A stretch of DNA of 64,000 nt. Source: Neodiprion pinetum. Its lineage: Eukaryota; Arthropoda; Insecta; Hymenoptera; Diprionidae. The notes beneath the pieces were generated by a model, which did no database searches, was not told the origin of the DNA, and worked only from the letters and a program-made list of their open reading frames with translations. The number at the start of each line of letters is the position of its first letter. Within the stretch, counting starts at the first letter, position 1. Below, one piece after another: positions 36,701-47,600 of the stretch. Location: the NCBI RefSeq assembly GCF_021155775.2, contig NC_060233.1, positions 26,887,456 to 26,951,455 on the forward strand, written 5' to 3'. The position numbers and the translations under genes are program-made.

Positions 36701-37675
36701 TTGTGCCCTAACAATTTGGAGGCTTGTAAATCAATGGACAGAGACTTCCTGCCTTCCCTAGAAACTTATTTCGCCGAAGCTATAGAGCAATTGGATCCAG
36801 CTGCGATGGTCGATGATGAATACAAGTACGTATGACGAAGTATTTCCTGATTCTTACCCATTTTTGTGTTTCGAGAAAGTTTTATATTCGTTTTTCCCTT
36901 TGCAGGAAAGTAAATGATGGTAACTTTGGTTGGAGAGCACTGCGATTACTCGCTAGGCGGAGTCCTCATTTTTTTGTACATGGGAATAACCCCATCAACA
37001 AATTACCAGAGTATTTGGAAGCTATGATAAAGAAAATCGCCAAAGATCGACCGGTAATATTCGTGATATTAACTAACTGCTAAAATGTACATTAATAGAA
37101 GTTTAAGTAGTCTTTGAACAAAGCTTAATCTCGAAAAATATTTATCTTAATTATTATGAAGTGAACATATCATCATAGTCTCTTTCATTTCTTCATTTCA
37201 TTTTCTTAGCAAACGCAGTCGGACATAAAAACAGAATCCGAAGAAATTCCTACCGACGGAAACGAGGCCGAATTCAACGAGGACGTACTTAAACAAGAGA
37301 CCGAACAAGTTGAGGTTGACGCATCAACAACAAAGTTCAGTAAATTCAACAAAGTGACGGCCGATATTGTTGCGAAACTGTCAGATATATTAAAAGGGAA
37401 CTGGAAAGATCTAGCAGCGAAATTCGGATACCATGCCAACGAAGTGAGCACCTTGGCATAAATTTAATATTGACGAAACTCGGAGACACAAACAACTTTC
37501 CAATTTTCCTTTATTACAGATCGCATTCTTTCAGAAGAAACGAACACAGTACGAACAGTGTAAAAGCATGTTAGAAATCTGGGCCGAAGAGGACGAGGAT
37601 GCATCGATCGAAAATTTGGCTTACATCCTCGAAGGATTGGGCTTTACAGAGGCAGTTGCTGTATTGAAGAGCTAA
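33678..37675 (+). CDS. Thoc1: THO complex subunit 1 (THOC1/Hpr1), complete
   Basis: Eight exons, join(33678-33713, 34266-34958, 35352-35599, 36164-36454, 36676-36825, 36906-37053, 37210-37443, 37520-37675), give 651 aa against about 657 in human THOC1. Frame is continuous at every junction. Family hallmarks in order: LLRMCNDLLRRLS and TVFCGRILLFLAKFFP (residues about 130-170), YNLYRKFWALQDFFRNP (about 213), LQLSDSNFRRY (about 295), ELTKLWNLCPNNLEAC (about 425), WRALRLLARRSPHFF (about 483). A C-terminal death domain spans about 575-650 (LSDILKGNWKDLAAKFGYH...). A Lys/Arg-rich stretch (RKQKRR, about 405) may be a nuclear localisation signal. THOC1 is a core subunit of the nuclear THO complex, which couples transcription to mRNP packaging and export and limits R-loops. 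Identity is strong; exon ends were set by hand. Confidence 0.95.
34266..34958 (+). CDS. Thoc1: THOC1 exon 2 (largest)
   Basis: Acceptor TTTCAG to 34265, donor GTAAAT from 34959, phase 0 at both ends. Encodes residues 13-243, including the strongly conserved NLLRMCNDLLRRLSRSQ and YNLYRKFWALQDF blocks. The donor is weak in consensus; an alternative GTTTTC at 34947 fits less well. Confidence 0.9.
34997..35306. mobile_element. MITE filling most of THOC1 intron 2
   Basis: About 95-bp terminal inverted repeats. The left starts ACAGGTCTGCGAAATATAAC; the right ends with the inverted partner GTTATATTTCGTAGACCTGT, both continuing into a matching CTCAAGTAATAAT segment. The 310-bp element makes up about 79% of the 393-bp intron and leaves only about 40 bp on each side. 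No open frame of note. Confidence 0.72.
35352..35599 (+). CDS. Thoc1: THOC1 exon 3
   Basis: Acceptor TATAG to 35351, donor GTAAGT from 35600, phase 2. Contains THYFAKYLTNQKLLELQLSD, the counterpart of the human VYFAKFLTSEKLMDLQLSD block. Confidence 0.9.
36164..36454 (+). CDS. Thoc1: THOC1 exon 4
   Basis: Acceptor TTTAG to 36163, donor GTAAGT from 36455. Contains LLSETPPNG and HWNAWKNHGCPPF, then a basic PRKQKRRIG cluster that may be a nuclear localisation signal. Confidence 0.9.
36676..36825 (+). CDS. Thoc1: THOC1 exon 5
   Basis: Acceptor TTTCAG, donor GTACGT. Encodes PELTKLWNLCPNNLEAC and an acidic LETYFAEAIEQLDPA stretch, both conserved in the family. Confidence 0.92.
36906..37053 (+). 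CDS. Thoc1: THOC1 exon 6
   Basis: Acceptor TTGCAG, donor GTAATA. Encodes NFGWRALRLLARRSPHFF and LPEYLEAMIKKIAKDRP, matching the human NYGWRALRLLARRSPHFF block. Confidence 0.92.
37210..37443 (+). CDS. Thoc1: THOC1 exon 7
   Basis: Acceptor CTTAG, donor GTGAGC, phase 0. An acidic linker (residues about 523-560) leads into the first helices of the death domain. Confidence 0.9.
37520..37675 (+). CDS. Thoc1: THOC1 exon 8 (death domain end, stop)
   Basis: Acceptor TTACAG. The exon completes the death domain (IWAEEDEDASIENLAYILEG) and ends ...AVAVLKS with TAA at 37673-37675. The Ser/Asp-rich tail present in human THOC1 is absent. Confidence 0.9.
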   Translation: MAFFQKKRTQYEQCKSMLEIWAEEDEDASIENLAYILEGLGFTEAVAVLKS

Positions 37676-40600
37676 AACATGTTCTTAATCTGTTTCTAGA
37701 GTGTAATCAATGTGACTGATCGAGGACTATCGAGGACTACTGCAGCTGCTTTACGTGGCTGAAGACAGGAGAAAATTTGTTTGTTCTTAAATTTTCAAAA
37801 ACACTAAGAACAATCGAGCGGATTATAGAGGTTGAGAATAATTTTCGTCAAAATTGTTTTTTTCGTAAAATTCTCTTTGTATTTTATCCGAAATGAAAAT
37901 AGTAGTGTATATGGAATTAATATGAACATCACAATTAAAGTAATTTTAATATAAATCATATAAAAATGAAATGAACGACAACGTGAATACAGATCTAAAG
38001 AGTATTCACTTGGTAATAAATTGGGCACTGCAGTAAAATTTTTCGTGGTATAATACGAATCTTGTGCGTAATACAATATCCTCGAACAAGTATACAAATC
38101 GTATTTCTCGCACATCCACACACACACACACTCACGCACGTATGCAGTGATACGTACAACTAATAAATAATTCACGCGTCATTGCGATTCCTCTTCATCT
38201 TCTTCGTCTTCTTCTTGTCGTGTATATTGTATACTCCTACGTTACAGATATTGGTTTGGAGCTGGTAATTTTATCAAGTAGACGATTAACGATGATAGTA
38301 TTCTTCTACGATAGTAACAAATGTTATTTTGACTGTTATGTGGAGGCAGTCGTTTCTGGATTCACTTTGAGCCTCTAGAATCAACGCTGCTTGACTAGTT
38401 TAATATTATCTGTTTACTATACGTATGTTGCTACAGTGAATAGTGTTTAATCTATGAATACACTCGTTACGTTCTTGCCACTTGACCAATTCAGTTACAC
38501 CTATTTGATGCCTGCAATTTAGGCCATCGATTGGTTTCTTCGCAGCTGGGGTGAAGATGATTTATTAATATTCACCCATCGACAAGTCATTTCAATAAAA
38601 TAATCCAGATTACCCGTTACTTTTTGCACTATAGCCATATGCACTATACTTTAGCTGTGTCAGGTAACATTAAATATGCCGTCTTATTTTTTCAAATGAC
38701 TTATTCGTTGGGACCTTTTAAGCATTGATTTCAAAGCAAAGTTGACAAAATTACAGTAGCCACTAGAATTCTTGTAATACGTAATAATTCTGGATCGAAA
38801 TCTTGTATATGCGATTCAAAAGTATAAAACTTGGGCCACATTTTTCATCATGGAGAAAAGAAGTCTAGCTGACAGGTTTAAATTGTACGCTTGTGGGACA
38901 GACAAAAGAGAACTCTAAACTTATTTTTCTGCAAAATTACTGAAACAAATTTTTGGACAGATTTTTATACAAATTTTGTAGCTGTAATTTGAACAAAAAT
39001 TAAAAAACAAAAATAGGTCAATTGAAGAATTGTGTCTGAAAATTTCACTATTTAGTTGTGATCATGACTAGTTTGAATCGGTTCTACAAACTTTGAATGC
39101 GAAACACTCCCTTGAAGCCTGATATTTTCCCTTCGACTAGTTTCATATACTATAAAATTTGACTGACAAGCTGTAAATTTGCTCAAAGTATTGTCAGAAA
39201 AAAAAAATCGTTAGAATAAAATTTGAAGCTAGCGTCACGCGCAAACTCTCAAAAGTCTAGATCTTTAATCTTGAAAGATATTCTAAGAGAGTTTGGCGTT
39301 ATCGAAGGTTGAACAGTTTATGAAATTGTATTCTTTGATAAATTCACAAGTACGATGGTCAGAATCAGATGTTTTTATGTTCAACCTTTTTTCGGTGACA
39401 AATTTTTTTGCCTTGCCGTTTTTACAGAAATTTACTTGTTCCACTACTGCTCCCCTCGAAAATTTTCCTTAATGTGTAAACTGATAAATATACAGACAGA
39501 GCATAAATCTAAACATCATTAAATGCCTAAATACAATTTAGCAATTTCATTTAATATCCGCATATCGAGTAGTTTTTTTTTTTTTTTCTTAATTAAAGGT
39601 GACCCGTCTTTTCAATTCTTATTCTTAGTTTTATTTTTCATTATGACAACCCTCCGAATCAATTGCTTTCAAGCACACGTAGGTACTTTTGCATTTTATT
39701 TATTTTATTGTTTTATACAAAAGATATAAATTTTAAGAGTCAATTGAAGGAAAGTAAGAGAACATAATCGGTAAAAAAAATTATGACTTGCATTGTAGAT
39801 TTGGTTTTTCAGAACGTAACCATGACTTTTCTACTAAATTAAGTGTGATATACGATAACTCCGCTTTTTATAACTTGAAAGTAAAATTTGCTGTAGATTG
39901 CATACGAGAAATGAACTTGGCATAAATCTTTAACTCAATTCTCATCTTAATTTAAACGAATCTAAAGCTGAACAGTCAGGTAAACTGTGATTCAAATAAA
40001 TGCAAGTGGGGTCACCTATGCTTACACTTAACTATGGCTTAAACATGAACATTCATGCATACGTTATTGACTGTAACATGTAAATGCATCGATGGTAATT
40101 ACGTATATGTATAATGGTATAAATATTTAATTTTTAAAACCTATGCATAATAGATATGCAGACGGTAGTGCATAAGTAGTTAATATTTTTTTCCCTAAGC
40201 CGACTCAAACAATGTTCAACAATTACTATTGATTTTTATTTCATTTTATTTTTTTTATCAATTTTTTTTTTTTTTTTTTTTTCGTTTTAACGTCTTTCTT
40301 GCCGTGCTATAACTATGTCATACTGGACGTTTTATGTGATTAGGCAACATTCATATCGTATCATTAGTATGTATAATAACGACATGTCGGAATTCAATTT
40401 ACTTGACAGTGAATAGAATTATTTTCTATTTCCCTGCAGTCGAACAGTTATATAGAAGACCTGGGATTAGTAATTTCCGACGATTAAAGATTACACGAGT
40501 AAATTTATTGATATGATGGCTGATATGACACGTTGAAAAATTATTTTTGAGACGATCAGTCTTTTATTTAAAACTGAAATTATTCAGAAAGCATACTCGC

Positions 40601-41372
40601 TATGTATTTAGATTATATTGATCATTTTCAAATGTGATTATTATTCTTCATGCGACATTGTTTATGCGGATTAAGGTTATTATTCTTGACAGTTATTTGC
40701 GTATTAATTTAGTTCTTCGAAAAAGATCGAATTATCAGCGAAGAACTCGCACTCAACGACGTTCATTTTTATCCAGCATAAAAATATTCTTCATTCCAGA
40801 TTCGCCATTGCGGTCAAAATCTTTAACCGAATTCAAAAAGTTTTAAACAAAATAATTTGCGCTTGCCATTTTTTTTTATCACGTTTTTCGTCAAATCTAA
40901 CATGTATTCCAATTATTTTTTTTTACCAGACTGTGTGCTTCGATTTATTTCGCAAATTTTCTTCAACAATTTTTGAGATGCAATGCAAAATTGAAATGCA
41001 AACTCTTACGGAACGTGTTTTTTCTTCATTTGATCAATATTTCTTAAACTCCAGAGTTTAAAATCAATATGATTTCCGATTTTATAGAAAATAGGAATCA
41101 TATCATCATCTTTGATATGTTCTTAAATATGCGAACAGATTTCAGTCGATTAGATTCTTTGTTGTCTGTTTGCTCCTCGTTTTTCAACTCACTACTATAA
41201 TCTCGCAGCATACTTATAACTTATATACGATTCTCGTTGTAACGAATAGATATTCTCATCTCTTGAGTACGAGTTCTGTACAGTTTCTTTAAATTAGAAT
41301 TGACGTTTCCATAATTTTCCTTCTTTCTTCTTTCTTTCTTCCTGGTAACTACCTGGTATTAAATTTCTGGGA
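37676..41372. other. Convergent intergenic region (3' UTRs of THOC1 and the collagen gene)
   Basis: No coding frame is supported. It holds AATAAA at 38015-38020 (plus; a candidate THOC1 polyadenylation signal about 340 nt past the stop), another at about 38162, and minus-strand AATAAA hexamers (for example 40949-40944) for the collagen gene. There is a CA-rich run at 38114-38131 and poly-T runs at 39571-39586 and 40264-40282. Confidence 0.5.
38015..38020 (+). terminator. Candidate THOC1 polyadenylation signal
   Basis: AATAAA, the first canonical hexamer downstream of the THOC1 stop. Several others follow within 600 nt. Confidence 0.35.
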
Positions 41373-41688
41373 TTAATATTCCATCAGTTCCGCCAAGTGT
41401 CTGTTGTAATCTTCTTCGGACAATTCTACATCGTCATCTTCCATAACGTCAAATTGCTCTTCGTTGTCTACATCCCTGCGACGTCTAGACGTCTGTGTAG
41501 TCACCTCCACGCACAATAGAGCGAATTTACTATCGCACGAATATCGGATCTGTTCCAGAAGCCGCTCTCCGTTCAACGGAGAACCCAATCCGTAACGATC
41601 CGAGCTACTGGTATGCCAAGCATCGCAGTAAGTGTCCATCGCCCTTTCGCCATACTTGTGCGATCCGTGCCAAGCGACTTTTTCAGGC
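41373..41688 (-). CDS. Mp: Mp endostatin exon 3, acidic tail, stop
   Basis: Acceptor TTCCAG. Encodes PEKVAWHGSHKYGERAMDTY then C, and YSCDSKFALLCVEV, giving the remaining three Cys. Beyond the endostatin fold comes TSRRRR followed by a 33-residue acidic tail (DVDNEEQFDVMEDDDVELSE...) to the stop at 41375-41373. RRRR is a possible furin site. Human endostatin ends soon after its last Cys, so the tail is an extension. Confidence 0.94.
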
Positions 41689-44600
41689 CTGGAATAAATT
41701 CGCAGGTATTTACTTTTCATCATATTCGGTGATATAAGCAAAGTATTGTTTTCGGTCGAAAAGTTTTTATAATTTCAACGAATCGCAACGTTTTCGGAAC
41801 TATAGAATCCGAAAAAACAGGTTTCTAGAAAAATGGTCTCTCGGTTTGTCCGACAAACTCCCGCGATGATCTTAGAAACGGTTCGTTGAAAAAATTTTAA
41901 ACTTATAGGATTTTACAACGAAATGACGGGCATGAAAAATTGCCATGTCCCGTTTAATTAGAACTTCCGGTTCTACCAGAAATAAATCGATTTTCAATAT
42001 TTCACCGACATCGTTACTTTTTCTGAATAAACGATTATATTTTTCCCTGTTTATATGTTTATTTAGAAAAAAAATGTGTAAATTTTTTGTTCTTTGAAAA
42101 TTTTTTTTTTAATTTTTCTTTCAAAACTTATTCATTTGGCTGTCAAGTCCTATCAGTTTGAGATTTTCTATTCGGCCGTTTTCGGGATCATCGCAGAAGT
42201 TTGTCGGACACACCGATTGATTCTTCTCTTTTCATACGATGCTGATGAAAAATACCGCGATAAATCTGTTTTTCTTCACTCAGTTTTAGGATCTTTATTT
42301 ATTTGCGCAAAAGAAATTTTTTGACATCTTATATTATACGCATACCGACAGAAGTTTTCAGAAGGATTTGCGAATCGGCTTGGGAAGTATTCCTTTTAAA
42401 AATTCGCGCTTTCGGAAAAATAAATTGTATGCCGTGAAAATTCGTAGCCATCTTTCACGTTTTCAATCCGTTACTGTTTTGTAGCTCATAAAATCGATCA
42501 GTAGATTTAGAATCTATTGTTAAAAATATAATACTGTATGAAATTTACGGTGTATACAACATTCCCATTTTCCCCACTAACTCGCAGAGCATTCTTGTAA
42601 ACAATGAAATAGAGTATGTATAATTGTATATAATTTATAATTTCTTTTCAAGAACTGGGCTTCAACTTTAGTATTCTGTACAATTTCCTGAATCTATGAA
42701 TCCGATGCGAAATTCTCGATTTTGAATGAAAAGATGTTTTTGAAAAGTTTATTTAAAAAAAAAAATAAGAGTAGGAAGTTGCTATAATCACCCCAGAAAT
42801 GAAAGTTTTCGTTCCGACGTACATATGAATGTTAAGTTAGAATAAATATATCAAAAATGAATAGGATATTGTCTTCCAGATAGTTTGATATATTTTGATG
42901 ATTTCGGACGAAATCTACGCGGCTCTTTTCAACCCAAAATTGACTAAATTTTGAATGTCATCGGTTATAACATCAAAAAACAAATAATCATTACGATATC
43001 TCGAAAATGGTTCGTCGAATTTTGATGATTTTAGTCTGAATCAACGCGGTTTTCTTTAGTTTAAGATGAACTAATTTTTGAATTTCATTGGCTCAGCAGT
43101 TTTAAAGTTATTTGAACAAAGACAGTTGAAAAAAAATGACATCTCGCAGATGAATTTTTTAAAACAGGCTAAATGTTAATAATAAGTTTAAAATTTTCTG
43201 GTCTCAGTCGACAACGCTCTTCTTAGCCTCAAATTACCTCAGTTTTGAATTTCATCCGTACAGTGGTTTAGGAATTATTAACACTTCTGATAACTTGCAT
43301 AGCTACGAATAAGTTTAAATTTTTTCTCTACAGATTTTGACAGGAAGAAAAAACTATTTTTCTTCCCTTTTTATTGATTGCTCGAATTGGAATATTGAAA
43401 TGTGTTATTTTCGTAATACTTCCGCCTCTCGAAGTAAATTTTTAAACATTTTGACGTTCAAATTCTGCTTTAAAGAAGTCCGAGGCAACTGACAATCGAT
43501 TCATTCGGAAGCGTGTTTCACGCGGGTTTTAAAATTTTAAATACAAAGGCGAGGCTGTAAAAAAGAGATGATTCTGATTTAAAGAGTTGAATGTAACGAA
43601 AACCAATCCGAGTCCAATCGAAAGTTTGAGAATGTTGATACCTATATGTGAAATGATAAACAATTCGTTATTAACTCCAGAAATTTTCGAAATCGATAAC
43701 TTAAATACTCGTACCAAGAGAAATCTGTGAGGATATTTTTTCCACTGAAGCTGTAGATTCTCGGGCTTTGCGAAAAGTAGGCGCCGTCTCCATTGAACAT
43801 TTCCTTCCAGGAATTGAACAGGACGTCTCCCTGCAATTGTAATCATAATTATTGATCAATGGATATTCTCGCATTGATAAGCTGCTGGTTATGGAGCCGC
43901 TTACAAGCGATAGTCATACCTTGGTATTCACGATCGGCAGATCTCGGTCGGCGAATCTGACAATGCTGTCCACATTTTGTACCCTTGAGCTCAAAAACGC
44001 CCGGAAAGTGCTGCTCCTGAAGCCAGCTCGCCTCGATTGTCGGTAGCAGGAATAATCCGCGCCCCGAATTCCATGCATGTCACCGGTAATTGGCTCGTTT
44101 AGTGCAGCCATTCGCAGCTAAAAAAAAAAAACCGAATTATTTTAATTTTTTGGGCCATTGTTTTTCAGAAAGGCAAAAAAGAATGTACTTGAATAAATAA
44201 TGCTGTGAGATTGAATTGTCGTTGATATAATTATGAATCCTATAACCAAATTGCCAATCTGGAAATTGTGGCTGCAGTTCATCGAGCTCTGAATTGTTAA
44301 TTTTTCAGTTTTTCTTTTCTTATGCAAAGATTACGATACAAATTTATATAAACCTCTTGAGATGTAGTGTTAAAGTATCGAATTGCCATGAATTTCCACG
44401 GTATTCACGATATCAAATTTTCTGATATTTGTCATTCTACTATGAAAAATTCCCAAATGAGTCGAAATAAGCTTTGCTAAGTCCGAAGTTATTTTTTGCA
44501 CCGTTTTGATTTTGTTATTTTCTTTGAAAAATTTACTGAAGACATTCGTATATGCAATACAAATGAATGTTGTGAAATTCTATTTCAACAAATTTGGAAG

Positions 44601-47600
44601 ACTTTTTTAAACGATGTAACGATTTTTAATGTCTCAAAGGTTTTGCTGTATCCGTTTTTGTTGAACGATGCAAATTTTTGTTTCGATATCAAAAAGAACA
44701 ATGACTGTCTGTCAATGATACAATTTATCGTGACATTAGAATTGATATTATAATTGAATTCAGCCTTACCATTTTCGGGTACCACTGAGCAGCGGACGAG
44801 GGAAGTAAATATGTTTACGTTATTCAATAAAGCCGTGTGACGTCATGTTATTCCGTGAGTTATTAATTAACAAAATGATTGATTGCATTGTTGAAAACTC
44901 ACCCCTGTACCGTCTGTCTTCAACAGGATTTGATTCACCAAGTTTGAAATCTCGAACGGTGGTTTTATCGGGGGTGGAGCCGTCGTTGGTGGGGCTGGCG
45001 TTGTGATTGGTAGGAGCGATCCGAGCTTGAAAAGAAAACAATATGTACTTCACGTAGGCATACAATATGCAGGGTGAATTCCTAACGACTGCACGGTCCG
45101 TCGTCTTCTAAAATTTAATGCGCACGCGCTACAATCCGAGAGTAACTGTTCGCCAGGATTACCAACCGTCATGAATTTAGCCGATGTAACGTTCATTGAT
45201 AGGTTCTCAGTGGCTCACTATTTTTCTGGAATCAAAACTGGAACGAGTTTCTTCTCGAAGCAAATTTTATACGCCGATTGACTAGCGACGCAAGTGCCAG
45301 GAGAAACAAATGATACGTTGATTATGGATACATAAAATTTCTGTAGAAAGAAAGCTTGTTTGCATATTCATTCCAAAAAATATAGTGAGTCGCTCGAAAT
45401 CTATTAATGGATATTACTGTACACTTAAAATTTTTTACAGTTGTCGGTGCCGGTTGTACCCGATTCATAACTGTCAAAATTTATGAAGTTAGAGACAGTT
45501 GGTCGCTCAGGGAAATAGTAGCTCTCGGACTGTAGCACGTGCGTATTGAATTTTAGTAAACGACGAACCATGCAGTCGTTAGGAAATCACTCTATATACA
45601 ACTTAGGTAAGAAACTGTGGGGGATTATTGTGAGATCTTTGACGTGTTCAATTGGATAAGGTTTGGCCCTGCATAAGCAATGTTTCATGTTATTTTTGAC
45701 TGGTATACTCACAGCGATGTACTGCCATCCGTTATTCACCCTGACAAGGAGAGCTTCTTCGTCAATTATGTACGCCAATGTACCGACTTGACTGACTGCT
45801 GACATCTGTGGAAGCAACACGCATGTGTATAAATTGGGGATAAATTGGGGGACATTTTACGTATTTGTGAGTACGTATTATAAGTCACGATTATTTCACC
45901 GTCATACAAATTACTTTCCAATTCTCTTTTACACAACATAGCTAATTTGATAATCATTTCATTGCCCGGAATGATTCGTTATATTTCATTGTTAGATAAG
46001 TCTTTTCCTGTATTTTTGTTTTTTTAACTCGCAGTTATTAACACCACGATGGCAAGAATATGAAACATTTTAGACATCTTTTTTTACACGAGGTAGTAAT
46101 TAAAACTTGTTTCTTCAAAACAACAAGAATCCTGGGAAAATTTTCATTATGCAGACGATAATTTTTGCTAGAGATTAATGCAACCAGTATCGGTACCTTG
46201 GTCATGGCTTCTGTATTTTGGAATGTCACAGCACCAGGAACAATTTTTGTTGTACTTTCCGGTGGACCTCGCGTTGACACGGTACCGGATCCTGAAAACC
46301 AAAACCAATATATTCAAGTCCCGGTATCCGAGTATGTTAAGAGGTGAAATTGCATATTAGTTCAACTAACTCCACATGGTATTCGGTTTTCTTAAAGTAT
46401 GCATGAAGACATCGTGGAATAAGATAAGCAGATCGGTTCTATCGCATGTCCGGCTATTCCAAAGAAACTGAATATCTGATGGAGTTTTTCGACTGTGGAC
46501 TCAACGGCAGATCGTCCAATACTACATATTCTCTTTCATTGCGCATTAAATACCGTACTTGCAATCAATTAAACACTTTACCGTAGTGTTCTTTGAGCTC
46601 CTTGAGCTGTTTAAGCTCTCGGAGAGCCTTTATCTCGTCCAAACTGCTTCTCGGTCCTTGAAATGTAGCATGAAACAGTGATGGTATGGTTTAGAGCGAC
46701 TTGAATCGAAGCGTAAACGCCAGATGGCCTCGATCATCGATAAAATTTGATGAAAGAAAAAAGTGAGATTCGTCAACTTTGGGCACTAACAGTAAGACAA
46801 ATGAAAAATGATGTATATCAACCTTTCGCACAAAAATTTGCTAACACTCATGAACGTGACAAGTGACATCAGTTTTTAAATCCAACAGCATCTAGGTACT
46901 GTTACATGAATTGGAACTGAACAAAAAAAACTTCCTTAAAAAATGAGACACTCCACAGAATGTTGTAGGTATACCTTGTCTAGATCCGTAACGGCTGTCT
47001 CCCGGGTCCATAAAGATATGACCTCGCCTGATGCCAGGTTCTCCCTTCTGGCCGATGAAAGATAATCCGGGTGAACCTGGGGGACCCGGAGGTCCTGGTG
47101 GCCCAGGAACTGGAATGTATTTTCCTAGCGACGGCGGACCTGCGGGACCAGGTGGTCCTGAAGGACCTCGCTGACCATCCCGACCTGGCTGACCAGGAGT
47201 CCCGGGTGTTCCGGCATCTCCTTTGTCCCCTTTGACCTATTTTCGTTGTAGTTCAATTGTGGTTAGAGCTTGGAAGGGATTTACAGTTTATCCTGTAGAA
47301 GAGAGATGAAAGTGACACGCAACGGACTAAAAAAAACGATTCAAAACCACTTGAACTTCCGAAGATTTTAATGGATATTAGAGGATGCTGAAAGACTTGG
47401 TATGATTTCTAATCATTGAAGAGACTCCAAAAGTCCGCGTGCACTTTAAAAATTTAACTAACTGATGCACGTAGGTTTGTGTGTGGAATGAATCGAAGAA
47501 GCGCTATTGGCGAGCATTACTTTGAGTGCACTCAAGGTTGCGTGAAGTCATTTCAAGTGACACAAATTTATTTCTCATACGTAACGTCTTTTATTTTATT

